Assembly: GCA_017408395.1 (NCBI GenBank)
Contig: JAFQUQ010000047.1
Coordinates: 1 to 33,318, forward strand
Reading direction: 5' to 3'
Source: Oscillospiraceae bacterium
GTDB taxonomy: Bacteria; Bacillota; Clostridia; Oscillospirales; Ruminococcaceae
Length of the DNA: 33,318 nt
Part shown: positions 1 to 6,994 of the stretch, piece after piece
Layout: every line of letters starts with the position of its first letter
How positions within the stretch are numbered: position 1 is the first letter of the stretch
Notes under the pieces: model-generated
What the model was told of the DNA's origin: nothing
Database searches by the model: none
What the model saw: only the letters and a program-made list of their open reading frames with translations
Position numbers and translations under genes: made by a program

Positions 1-313
1 CCTTATGCTGGAGTTCTCTTTTAACTCGTTTATCTCAGTCTCGTTTCCTTAACCAAGATTCGGAATTATCTAAGGGTCTTTTGGTTCGTTTCTTATCATT
101 GTTCAATTTTCAAGGTTCTTCTTTTCACCGCTCCGTTTCCGAAACAGCTTAATTATTATATCACTTTCATTTTACTTTGTCAATTAAGGGTTTCTTAATT
201 GTTTTTGAATGAATTGTGAATATCTTGCCGCCGTCTGTCTCAGCCTCTCCGTTTCCTTCGCGCCTCTCATCTGACGACTTGTTTATCTTATCATATTTCT
301 TTTTACTTGTCAA
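1..313 (-). promoter_or_regulatory. Tandem sigma-A promoters and leader, probably of an rRNA operon
   Basis: Two near-perfect vegetative promoters read leftwards. The distal one has TTGACA (308-313), 17 bp and TAAGAT (285-290). The proximal one has TTGACA (178-183), 17 bp and TATAAT (155-160). Downstream is a gene-free leader containing, on the minus strand, AACCTTGAAAATTGAACAAT (about 96-115), which resembles the boxA-like leader or spacer sequences of Clostridia rRNA operons. Tandem consensus promoters followed by such a leader suggest that a 16S gene lies just left of the window. The rRNA itself is not visible, so this assignment is an inference. Confidence 0.55.
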
Positions 314-439
314 CAGTTTTTTTCGTTTTTTCCCTAAAGCACAAAAACGACGACATATTTCGGGAGGTGTTGGACATTTTGAACTAATGACACCACATCT
401 GCCAGAAACTGCCCTGTTTTATATAGTATGCAGGGGAAC

Positions 440-697
440 AAAAAAGGTGTATGCAGAAAACTCCGCATACACCATAGCTTTCAAAATGAACCGCCTTGCC
501 GCCATGTGAGCATAAAACCCGCACTATGGCAGGTGGGCAACAGCCCAACAGTTTCACGCTCCCTGCGTCCGTAACCCCACTCAATTTAAGTGGCGGGAGG
601 TCTGCAATCCGCTGTCGGAGACCGAATCCCTATTAAAACGTGTTGGATTATAAAAACACACTTTATCGGTCAAAGCAGTAATCATTCATCTCACTGA
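440..697 (-). ncRNA. Structured small RNA, possibly 6S-like
   Basis: On the minus strand a promoter (TTGATT, 17 bp, TATAAT ending near 703) leads into about 250 nt that end at a strong intrinsic terminator: GGTGTATGC pairs with GCATACACC (446-473) and is followed by T6. The RNA has no convincing ORF but rich pairing. GCTTTGACCG near the 5' end pairs across an internal loop with CGGTTC/GAAAGC near the 3' end (667-676 with 477-493). GAGCGTGAAAC pairs with GTTTTATGCTC. There are local hairpins such as GGGC/GCCC and CCACT/AGTGG. A ~200-nt core closed by its ends, with bubbles and a long internal stem, fits 6S RNA, but I could not confirm the class. SRP, RNase P and tmRNA signature sequences are absent. 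Confidence 0.55.
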
Positions 698-832
698 CTA
701 TATTATAACACCGCTTTTCCGAAAAATCAATAGAAATTTTTGCAATAAACATTAAATGGTATGTCCTGCACAAAAATCCGCCGCCCTTTTTGAGCAAATC
801 TCCACACCTGCTTTTACACTTTAAATATAGTA

Positions 833-861
833 TTGTACCACCTTGAAATTTATGATATAAT
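833..861 (+). promoter_or_regulatory. Promoter of the kinase/response regulator pair
   Basis: TTGTAC at 833-838, 17-bp spacer and TATAAT at 856-861, about 30 bp before the kinase start. The only clear promoter ahead of the two genes. Confidence 0.6.
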
Positions 862-892
862 TTAAGAATAAACTGCTGACGGAGGATTTTTT

Positions 893-1387
893 ATGAAGGG
901 CAGAGCAATTTTAATATGTGGAAAAATTGCAAGCGGCAAGAGCTTTTACGCAGAGCGTTTACGGCTTAAGCACAATGCGGCGGTGCTGTCCTGCGATGAA
1001 ATAATGCTTGCGCTTTTTGGCGGCGATGCAGGTGAAATGCACGATGAATACTCACGCCGCACCCGTGAATTTCTCTTTAAAAAATCCCTTGAACTTATCG
1101 AAACAGGGCAGACCGTTATTCTTGAATGGGGTTTCTGGCAAAAGAAAAGCCGTGCCGAAGCACGTGCATTTTACGAAAGCAGGGGCATCCCCTGTGAAAT
1201 GCACTATATAAACGTATCCGACGCTGACTGGACTTTAAACATAAACAGCCGCAACCGTGCCGTAGCCGAAGGGAAAGCTTCCGCTTACTTTGTTGACGAA
1301 GGACTTGCCGCAAAAGCTGCTGCACTCTTTGAAGAACCTGCCACAGACGAAATAGACATACTATTTTACAATGCAAGGGAGAACTGA
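893..1387 (+). CDS. Small P-loop ATPase/kinase (AAA_33, zeta-toxin-like fold)
   Basis: A 164-aa soluble protein with a Walker A motif at residues 10-17 (GKIASGKS) close to the N-terminus, as in small phosphotransferases of the AAA_33/zeta-toxin/chloramphenicol phosphotransferase group. A second conserved stretch, VILEWGFW near residue 80, matches the place where these enzymes carry an acidic catalytic or Mg-binding residue. The substrate cannot be told from sequence. It starts at ATG behind GGAGG with good spacing and is followed directly by a response regulator whose Shine-Dalgarno lies inside its last codons, so the two are co-transcribed. No antitoxin-like partner is adjacent, so I do not call it a zeta toxin. 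Confidence 0.75.
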   Translation: MKGRAILICGKIASGKSFYAERLRLKHNAAVLSCDEIMLALFGGDAGEMHDEYSRRTREFLFKKSLELIETGQTVILEWGFWQKKSRAEARAFYESRGIPCEMHYINVSDADWTLNINSRNRAVAEGKASAYFVDEGLAAKAAALFEEPATDEIDILFYNAREN

Positions 1388-1388
1388 A

Positions 1389-2060
1389 ATGGAACACATA
1401 TTGATAATAGAAGACGACTCCGACATAAACAACCTGCTCTGCGACGCTCTCACCAAGGCAGGCTACCGCTGTACCCAGGCATTTTCGGGCACGGAGGGTC
1501 TGCTCCGGCTTAAACAGGGGGACTTTCAGCTTATCTTTCTTGACCTTATGCTGCCCGGTGCAAACGGTGAGACCGTGCTGACGGAAATACGGAAAAACGG
1601 CTCTGTGCCTGTGATAGTGATGTCTGCCCTGGACAGCGTTGACACCAAAATCGACCTGCTCAACCTGGGCGCCGACGACTACATAACCAAGCCCTTCAAC
1701 GTAAAGGAGCTTGTGGCAAGGGCGGCGGTACAGCTCCGCAAGGCTTCTCCTGCCGTAAATTCCTCTGCCGTAAGCTTCAAGGACCTGACCCTGGACCGCA
1801 GCAATTTTTTATTGAGCGTAAACGATGTGCCCGTTGAGCTTACCAAGCACGAGTTTAAAATTATGGAGCTTCTTATGCTCAATCAGGACAAGGTTTTTTC
1901 CAAACAGGACATCTACGATTACGCCTGGGAGGATTTCTACATCGGCGAGGACAAAACCGTCAACGTCCACATCAGCAACATCCGCCGCAAGCTTAAACAG
2001 CATTCCGAAACCGAGTACATCGAAACCATCTGGGGCATCGGGTTCAGGATGAAAAAATAA
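1389..2060 (+). CDS. OmpR/PhoB-family response regulator
   Basis: Receiver domain (residues 1-115) with acidic pocket D9/D10, phospho-acceptor D52, S79 and K101 (KPF), followed by a C-terminal winged helix (about 128-223) with the typical TVNVHISNIRRKL recognition helix. About 223 aa, normal for the family. I start it at ATG 1389, preceded by AAGGGAGA at proper spacing, rather than at an in-frame ATG at 1371 that overlaps the kinase and has no ribosome site. The likely partner is the histidine kinase at 2547-3452, which is convergent and separated from it by a toxin cassette. This regulator probably controls the ABC transporter operon at 3465-5145. Confidence 0.93.
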   Translation: MEHILIIEDDSDINNLLCDALTKAGYRCTQAFSGTEGLLRLKQGDFQLIFLDLMLPGANGETVLTEIRKNGSVPVIVMSALDSVDTKIDLLNLGADDYITKPFNVKELVARAAVQLRKASPAVNSSAVSFKDLTLDRSNFLLSVNDVPVELTKHEFKIMELLMLNQDKVFSKQDIYDYAWEDFYIGEDKTVNVHISNIRRKLKQHSETEYIETIWGIGFRMKK

Positions 2061-2090
2061 TGCGGAATTCGGAATGCGGAATTCGGAATT
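2061..2090. repeat. Heptamer array, GGAATTC/GGAATGC type
   Basis: Period-7 units of GGAATTC and GGAATGC begin at the stop codon of the response regulator and run up to the edge of toxin cassette A. Confidence 0.8.
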
Positions 2091-2135
2091 GAATTTCCCC
2101 TTGACATTTCGGAAAACAGGGTTTATAATATAAAC

Positions 2136-2222
2136 AGAAAGAGCAATCGTACTTAACGATTACTCCCTTTAGTTACATGATATTAAAAATAACCGCAACT
2201 TGGTAGGGGGCGGTTATTTTTA
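2136..2222 (+). ncRNA. Antisense RNA of toxin cassette A (predicted antitoxin)
   Basis: Predicted start 7 nt after TATAAT and predicted end at the AACCGC/GCGGTT terminator hairpin, giving about 85 nt. It has a 5' hairpin, AATCGT/ACGATT, and then CTCCCTTT, which could pair with AAAGGGAG of the toxin ribosome-binding site, in addition to full complementarity in the shared terminator. Copies B-E have the same RNA at 5395-5478, 8025-8110 (minus strand), 17068-17150 and 29873-29965. Confidence 0.6.
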
Positions 2223-2227
2223 TACTC

Positions 2228-2323
2228 TTATTTCTTTTTATTATCTTTTGTGATGTTATAAATAAGAGAGATAACAGAGATAATTACATTGATTAACAAA
2301 AATAATTCATTATATGTAACCAT
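2228..2323 (-). CDS. Small hydrophobic type I toxin peptide, copy A
   Basis: A 31-aa peptide: start MVTYNELFLLIN, a single membrane helix (LINVIISVISLIYNI) and the basic tail KDNKKK. Its size, the short polar N-terminus with Tyr and acidic residue, one helix and a lysine tail are those of holin-like type I toxins of Firmicutes (TxpA/BsrG-like). GGAGGTGAT lies 6 nt before ATG, but its GGGAG is paired with an upstream CTCCC in the mRNA leader. The five copies differ almost only by conservative changes, as expected for a translated gene. Confidence 0.75.
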   Translation of the reverse strand: MVTYNELFLLINVIISVISLIYNITKDNKKK

Positions 2324-2424
2324 AGTGTTATCACCTCCCTTTTTTCAAGGGAGTAACCGCACGTTTTCCGATTGCTCAGTCTGTGCTTTAAGTTTAGCAC
2401 AGGCTTTTTATTTTGTCAATAAAA

Positions 2425-2522
2425 ATTCCGAATTCTGAATTCCAAATTATTTTTGCCGCCTTTAATTACGCATTACGCATTAAGCATTACGCATTAAACT
2501 AATTCCGCATTCCGAATTCCAA
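2425..2522. repeat. Heptamer arrays, both types
   Basis: GAATTCC-type units (2425-2449 and 2500-2522) flank an ATTACGC/ATTAAGC-type array (2464-2498). They fill the space between cassette A and the histidine kinase stop codon. Confidence 0.8.
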
Positions 2523-2546
2523 ATCATCTCCGCCGTCCGTTTAATT

Positions 2547-3452
2547 TCAGCAAATCGTCATAAAGACCGTTACGGTAAAAACGTCGCCGTCAAGGGACGC
2601 AGTTACAGTGCCGTTCATCTTTTCCGCAAGACCCTTTGCAATAGCAAGCCCCAGCCCTGTGGAAGTGCGTGAGCGTGAGGAGTCGGAACGGTAAAACCTC
2701 GCAAAAACACGGTTTATGTCGATTTCTTCGGGGTGGGGAGTTCTGTTTGAGCAGGAAAAAACAGCCTGTCCGTCACGGCTTTCAAGTTTAAGATGAAGCT
2801 CGTCGGTACCGTGTTCAAGGGCATTTTTGAGGATATTGCGGATGATACGGCTGAGAGCGTCGGGGTTGCCGTTTACGGTAAGCTTTTCGTCGGTAAAATC
2901 CGTGACAGGCTCTATTCCTGCGGCGGTAAAATCGTCGTAAAATGAGAAAAGAGCGTCGCAGACGGACTTGCTGAAGCTTAAATTTTCAAGGGACAGGACG
3001 TAGGCCTCGTTCTGTAATTTTGTGTAGGTGAAAAGCTCCTCCAGCATATTTTTCAGGCTTGAAATACGGCTGCTGATTATTCCGATGTAACGCTGACGCT
3101 CCTCCCTGCTTTCCGAGTCGGACAAAAGCTGGAAATAGCCGTCCAGAGAGGTCAGGGGCGTGCGGATGTCGTGGGAGATGTTGGCAATGGTTTCTTTTAA
3201 GCTGTCCTCGCTTTTCTGAGCATTCAGAGTGTCGTTACGGCTTTTTTCGATGATGCTGTTTATCTCCGCTTCAAGCCGGTTAAGCTCCTTGAAATCAAGG
3301 TCGCTGTTAAGCTGCATATTGGTGTTGTGCTCACGGATAAACGCAAGTCGGCGGCAGATCTTTCTGATCTGTCGCCTGTAAATTATATGCGCCGCAATCA
3401 GCGAAATTAAACTTATGCTTAAAATTATTACCGCCGCTGTGAGTATCTTCAC
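2547..3452 (-). CDS. Membrane histidine kinase (HisKA/HATPase_c)
   Basis: A 301-aa kinase with one N-terminal membrane helix (residues 4-24), a short cytoplasmic linker, HisKA with phospho-accepting H94 in NISHDIRTPL, and HATPase_c with the N-box around N210 (NILKNALEHG) and G-box STGLGLAI (264-271). It lacks an extracellular sensor domain, typical of kinases that sense through a partner ABC transporter or the membrane. The start is GTG 3452, 12 nt after the permease stop, with AAGGGAG overlapping that stop. It is the last gene of an ATPase-permease-kinase operon and probably phosphorylates the regulator at 1389-2060. Confidence 0.92.
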   Translation of the reverse strand: MKILTAAVIILSISLISLIAAHIIYRRQIRKICRRLAFIREHNTNMQLNSDLDFKELNRLEAEINSIIEKSRNDTLNAQKSEDSLKETIANISHDIRTPLTSLDGYFQLLSDSESREERQRYIGIISSRISSLKNMLEELFTYTKLQNEAYVLSLENLSFSKSVCDALFSFYDDFTAAGIEPVTDFTDEKLTVNGNPDALSRIIRNILKNALEHGTDELHLKLESRDGQAVFSCSNRTPHPEEIDINRVFARFYRSDSSRSRTSTGLGLAIAKGLAEKMNGTVTASLDGDVFTVTVFMTIC

Positions 3453-3464
3453 TTTTACACTCCC

Positions 3465-4229
3465 TTACTTTAAATCACGCTTGTTGAGCACAATGCAGGA
3501 CGAAATGCTGAATACTATTATAAGTACCGCCGCTGTCACTATTGAATAAACAATATGCATTTCATCCTCAGGATATTTAAGCTCAAATGTCAGACCGAAA
3601 ATGGACATATACGGCGACAGGTAGTACATTGAAAATTCTTCCTTGCCAAGCGCCTGCTCGATAAGGTTTAAAAGCACCGTTTCAGCACCTGTAAGGATCA
3701 TTACGATAATTCCCACCGCAGGAAGTATCGAACAGGTAGCGTTCACCGCAAACATAACCATTGCGGCATATGCAAAGGTTATAATACAGCTTATTCCAAC
3801 GTGGCAGAACATAAAGCCTACATCACCCATTGCAATTTTGGGCATAAGAATTCTTGCTCCCACAAGGCAGGTGATAATGCTTGTGCCGAAAATTATTGTT
3901 ATCATTAAAATTGCCGTAACCACAATAGAAACATAGTATGCGGTCTTGCTTCGGATAAATGGTGCGATGGTTCTTACCGCGCCGTGGGAAAATTCGCCGT
4001 AAGTGAAGATCGCAAGCCAGCTTACAAAAATTGCAGGCACCATCAACGTTTCAATGCACATAGCCACCAGATTGACTGCGGTAAATTCACTGATCATTTC
4101 GGGATCGTTTGCATACTCCGAGTTCATTACAATAACGCTGATCTCAAAAACGATGAGCACCGCAAGGGTAATATATGTGCTTATGCTGTGAAAAAGCTTG
4201 TAGAGCTGATATTTTATCATATTAAACAT
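3465..4229 (-). CDS. ABC-2 type transporter permease
   Basis: A 254-aa integral membrane protein with about six helices, including an N-terminal helix after a short cytoplasmic MFNMIKYQLYKLFHS segment and a cytoplasmic loop YGEFSHGAVRT typical of ABC-2 (bacitracin/lantibiotic-immunity-like) permeases. GGGGG lies 8 nt before ATG, and the gene is 13 nt after the ATPase. With the ATPase it probably forms an exporter or immunity pump for a membrane-active compound. The substrate is unknown. Confidence 0.85.
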   Translation of the reverse strand: MFNMIKYQLYKLFHSISTYITLAVLIVFEISVIVMNSEYANDPEMISEFTAVNLVAMCIETLMVPAIFVSWLAIFTYGEFSHGAVRTIAPFIRSKTAYYVSIVVTAILMITIIFGTSIITCLVGARILMPKIAMGDVGFMFCHVGISCIITFAYAAMVMFAVNATCSILPAVGIIVMILTGAETVLLNLIEQALGKEEFSMYYLSPYMSIFGLTFELKYPEDEMHIVYSIVTAAVLIIVFSISSCIVLNKRDLK

Positions 4230-4242
4230 AAATGCGTCCCCC

Positions 4243-5145
4243 TTATTCCGATGTAAGACGGAAGAAGAATTCTTCCACGGATTCTTTCTTTGATGTGATT
4301 CCCATTACGCTTATGCCGCCGTTTACAAGGGCACGTGTAATTTCGGGTATCGCTTCGGATTCACGGTAAATCTCAACAGTGGTGCTGTCGATTACCTTGT
4401 AATCCGCACAGCCCGCACCCTCGATAACAGGTGCCGCCGCTTCGGGAGTATCGGTCAGAAGGGTGATACATTCGGTACATTCCTTCATAAGCTCATCGTG
4501 GGTAAATTCCCTTATCATCTTTCCGTTATGGATAATGCCGTAGCAGGTCGCAAGCTTCACAAGCTCCTCTAATATGTGGCTTGAAATTAAAATAGTGATA
4601 TTGCGTTCCTTGTTAAGCTTAAGGATAAGCGCTCTGATTTCTGCGATACCCTGTGGGTCAAGACCGTTTATAGGCTCGTCAAGGAGCAGAATATCGGGGT
4701 CGCCCACAAGTGCAAGGGCGATACCCAGACGCTGTTTCATACCCAGAGAAAAATTCTTTATGGTCTTTTTTCCTGCGTTTTCAAGTCCAACAATTTCAAG
4801 CAGGTCTTCTATGTAGCCCTTCTTTTTTATGCCTGCAAGGACACATTTTGCTTTAAGATTTTCGTAAGCGGTCATATTGTTGTGGAAGCCGGGAGCTTCG
4901 ATAAGACAGCCGACACGTCTTGAAATGTCGGCGTCTTTTGCGGGGTTCTTGCCGAAAATTTTTACTTCACCCGATGTTGGGCAGGACAGACCGCATATCA
5001 TACGCATCGTCGTGGTTTTACCTGCACCGTTCTTTCCGATGAAGCCGTAAATTTCGCCCTGTCTTATCTTTATGCTGATATTATCTGCGGCAGCGTGCTT
5101 GAAGTAACGCTTTGTAAGGCCGCTTGTTTCAAGAATGTATTCCAT
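4243..5145 (-). CDS. ABC transporter ATPase, BcrA/lantibiotic-immunity type
   Basis: A 300-aa nucleotide-binding subunit with Walker A GKNGAGKT (37-44), signature FSLGMKQR and Walker B LLLDEPINGLDP. The LGMKQ signature is typical of the BcrA/NatA-like drug and bacteriocin export group. The C-terminal ~80 residues form the usual accessory domain. I start at ATG 5145 with AAAGGA 8 nt upstream; a GTG two codons earlier is too close to that site. First gene of the ATPase-permease-kinase operon. Confidence 0.9.
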   Translation of the reverse strand: MEYILETSGLTKRYFKHAAADNISIKIRQGEIYGFIGKNGAGKTTTMRMICGLSCPTSGEVKIFGKNPAKDADISRRVGCLIEAPGFHNNMTAYENLKAKCVLAGIKKKGYIEDLLEIVGLENAGKKTIKNFSLGMKQRLGIALALVGDPDILLLDEPINGLDPQGIAEIRALILKLNKERNITILISSHILEELVKLATCYGIIHNGKMIREFTHDELMKECTECITLLTDTPEAAAPVIEGAGCADYKVIDSTTVEIYRESEAIPEITRALVNGGISVMGITSKKESVEEFFFRLTSE

Positions 5146-5183
5146 AGACACTTTCCTTTCTCCGTTGTCCTTTTACAGCTTTT

Positions 5184-5238
5184 ATTATACAGGGCGTTTT
5201 GTAAATTATCGCAAAGAAAAGTTTAAGAAAAGTTTAAG
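5184..5238 (-). promoter_or_regulatory. Candidate activator-dependent promoter with tandem 11-bp direct repeats
   Basis: Upstream of the ABC operon the minus strand has TATAAT (5184-5189) without a recognisable -35 box. Two perfect tandem copies of CTTAAACTTTT lie at 5217-5238, roughly -40 to -61 from the expected start. OmpR-family regulators commonly bind direct repeats with 10-11 bp spacing in this position, so this may be the site of the regulator at 1389-2060. Confidence 0.45.
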
Positions 5239-5350
5239 TTAATGCTTAAGTTAATGCGTAATGCGTAATGCTTAATGCGTAATTAGGAATTAATAAAAAG
5301 GCGGCAATCGCTGCATTAATTCCGCATTCCTCATTCCGAATTCCGAATTG
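5239..5350. repeat. Heptamer arrays with central hairpin
   Basis: A TAATGCG/TAATGCT array, then AAAAAGGCGGCAATCGCTGC, then an ATTCCGA-type array that runs up to toxin cassette B. Confidence 0.75.
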
Positions 5351-5359
5351 AATTTCCCC

Positions 5360-5682
5360 TTGACATTTCGGAAAATAAGGTTTATAATATAAACAGAAAG
5401 AGCAATCGTACTTAACGATTACTCCCTCTTTTATTGATCGATTTTAAAAATAACCGCCAATTGTAGGAGAGAGGCGGTTATTTTTATGCTCTTATTTTTT
5501 GTTATTACTATTTCTGGTAACGTTATAAACAAGAGAGATAACAGATATAATTACATTGATTAATAAAAATAAATCGCTGTATGTAATCATGTTACCACCC
5601 CCTTTTTTCAAGGGAGTAACCGCACGTTTTCCGATTGCTCAGTCTGTGCTTTAATTTTAGCACAGACGTTTTATTTTGTCAA
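5360..5682. mobile_element. Type I toxin-antitoxin cassette, copy B
   Basis: Same architecture as copy A: antisense promoter TTGACA (5360-5365), 17 bp, TATAAT at left; toxin promoter TTGACA (5677-5682, minus strand), 17 bp, TAAAAT at right; shared AACCGC/GCGGTT terminator between. It begins in the same GAATTTCCCC sequence that precedes copy A. This is the most diverged copy at protein level. Confidence 0.8.
5492..5590 (-). CDS. Small hydrophobic type I toxin peptide, copy B
   Basis: A 32-aa variant, one residue longer than the others: starts MITYSDLFLLIN, keeps the single hydrophobic helix and ends in RNSNNKK instead of KDNKKK. Start ATG 5590 behind GGGGGTGGT, a weakened form of the GGAGGTGAT used by copies A, C and D. 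The substitutions leave the membrane helix and basic tail intact. Confidence 0.72.
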   Translation of the reverse strand: MITYSDLFLLINVIISVISLVYNVTRNSNNKK

Positions 5683-5714
5683 TATACATCGCAAGAGCGG
5701 CAACCTGCCGCCTT

Positions 5715-5750
5715 AAATTACGCATTAAGCATTACGAATTAAGCATTAAA
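5715..5750. repeat. Heptamer array, ATTACGC/ATTAAGC type
   Basis: Period-7 array that ends at the stop codon of yjjB; preceded by the hairpin repeat GCGGCAACCTGCCGC. Confidence 0.75.
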
Positions 5751-6203
5751 TCAAATCGCCTTTTTGGTAAGCACACGGTAAAGCCTTACAAGTGACGACA
5801 CCGCAAAAACACCCATTGCAATAGAGCCTGCAATGGAAAGGGCGTGGACGCATTTTTCCGCAAAAAGCTGTATGTCGCCGCCGATAAGCGTAATCATCGC
5901 CTTGTACATATATCCCCCCGGAACAAGGGGAATAATGGAAATTACAAGATACATATTAACAGGCACCTTAAGCCGCCTTGCAAGAATTTCCGAGTAAATG
6001 GAAATTGCACACGCCGCCGCAAAATAGCATATCATCTCATTGCTGCCCTCCAGCTCAAGAACGCTGAACAGAAGCTGGCTGATAACGCCGCCGATGCCTG
6101 CGGCAATGATGTGGTGGAATTTAATGTTGAACTGTACGCCGAAAGCGATGGACGCTATGAATGTATAAAGGCAGGGCAGAATTATATCGTTTAAAATATC
6201 CAT
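5751..6203 (-). CDS. yjjB: Threonine/serine exporter, small subunit (YjjB/ThrE C-terminal half)
   Basis: A 150-aa membrane protein with about four to five helices and the conserved segment IPLVPGGYMYKAM, which marks the ThrE_2/DUF3815 (YjjB) family. With YjjP it makes up the two halves of a ThrE-like exporter of threonine, serine or, in some bacteria, other small organic acids. It starts at ATG with AAGGAGG 11 nt after yjjP. Last gene of SDR-yjjP-yjjB. Confidence 0.85.
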   Translation of the reverse strand: MDILNDIILPCLYTFIASIAFGVQFNIKFHHIIAAGIGGVISQLLFSVLELEGSNEMICYFAAACAISIYSEILARRLKVPVNMYLVISIIPLVPGGYMYKAMITLIGGDIQLFAEKCVHALSIAGSIAMGVFAVSSLVRLYRVLTKKAI

Positions 6204-6214
6204 TTTACCCCTCC

Positions 6215-6994
6215 TTAAAATGATGTAAACAAAGTGATTGCGGAAGCCGCACCCGTCGCCATTCCCACGGCAATGAGCAGAGCCTCCGTAAGGGTGTAAA
6301 GCCCCGCAAGGAAGTCCCCTGCAATAAAATCACGCATACAGTTTGTCAGCGTAATACCCGGTACGAGAGTCATCAGCGAGCCGATTATCACCGTGTCAAA
6401 GCCGTCGGTGAAGCCCGTTTTCGACACAAGCACCGCCATCGTCGCCGCCGCCATGGAGCAGATAAGCCCCTCGAAGAAAACGCTGGGCTTGACCTTTGCC
6501 ACACCCTCCGAAATGAGCCGTATGATAACGCCGATTACTCCTGCAACTATTGCCTCGTTCAGACCTCCCCCGAAGAAAAGCGCAAACGTGGCCGCAACCA
6601 CTGCGTAGCTTAAAACCTGCACGGGGAAGCTGTAAACACGGCGGTTCTTTATCTGGTTTATGAAGCCCATAATTGTCTTGAAATCGGGCTTTTCCGTGCA
6701 AATGAACCGTGAGAGATTGTTCAGCTTGTCAACACGGTCAAGGTTGGTTTCACGCCTTGTAATTCTCCGCTGACGGGTCATAGGATTTCCGCTTAAACTG
6801 TCGATGGTAATGATTAAACAGGCAGGCACGGCGAAAACCTCGACTTTTCTGCCCTCGTCGCTATTGTTGTAGCCGTATGCGGCGGCAATTCTGTTTATGC
6901 TGTCCTCGACTCTGTAAATTTCAGCGCCGTATTCGATAAGCAGACCGCCTATTGTTGACGTGACCGTCAGAAGCTCGTTTGTTGTCATAATCAA
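6215..6994 (-). CDS. yjjP: Threonine/serine exporter, large subunit (YjjP/ThrE N-terminal half)
   Basis: A 259-aa protein with a cytoplasmic N-terminal domain (to about residue 125) containing GGLLIEYGAEIYRVE and a VEVFAVPACLIIT stretch typical of DUF1212/ThrE, followed by about five membrane helices with the TLVPGITLTNCMRD signature. The start is ambiguous: TTG 6994, which overlaps the stop of the SDR gene and sits 8 nt behind GGAGGG, or ATG 6988, which is 14 nt away. TTG with translational coupling fits the spacing better. Partner of YjjB. Confidence 0.87.
   Translation of the reverse strand: MIMTTNELLTVTSTIGGLLIEYGAEIYRVEDSINRIAAAYGYNNSDEGRKVEVFAVPACLIITIDSLSGNPMTRQRRITRRETNLDRVDKLNNLSRFICTEKPDFKTIMGFINQIKNRRVYSFPVQVLSYAVVAATFALFFGGGLNEAIVAGVIGVIIRLISEGVAKVKPSVFFEGLICSMAAATMAVLVSKTGFTDGFDTVIIGSLMTLVPGITLTNCMRDFIAGDFLAGLYTLTEALLIAVGMATGAASAITLFTSF

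Larger units (their letters stand above)
2101..2419. mobile_element. Type I toxin-antitoxin cassette, copy A
   Basis: A conserved ~320-bp block beginning and ending with inward-facing TTGACA boxes. The left promoter (2101-2106, 17 bp, TATAAT 2124-2129) drives a short antisense RNA to the right. The right promoter (minus strand, TTGACA 2414-2419, 17 bp, TAAACT 2391-2396) drives the toxin mRNA to the left. Both RNAs can end at one symmetric hairpin (2185-2221, AAAAATAACCGC paired with GCGGTTATTTTT), so they overlap only at their 3' ends, as in TxpA/RatA and BsrG/SR4. Four other copies lie in this window. Confidence 0.8.

Noticed and set aside
216..584. Two overlapping ORFs of 97 and 66 codons on opposite strands
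   Set aside because: Neither has a ribosome site or protein-like composition; the region is an rRNA-type leader and a structured RNA gene with its own promoter and terminator.
440..697. SRP RNA, RNase P RNA or tmRNA as identity of the structured RNA
   Set aside because: The SRP core (GGTCAGG...GGAA...AGCAGC), the RNase P GAGGAAAGTC core and tmRNA tag or acceptor ends are all missing.
893..1387. Zeta toxin of a toxin-antitoxin pair
   Set aside because: It has a related P-loop fold but no epsilon-like antitoxin neighbour, and it is co-transcribed with a response regulator.
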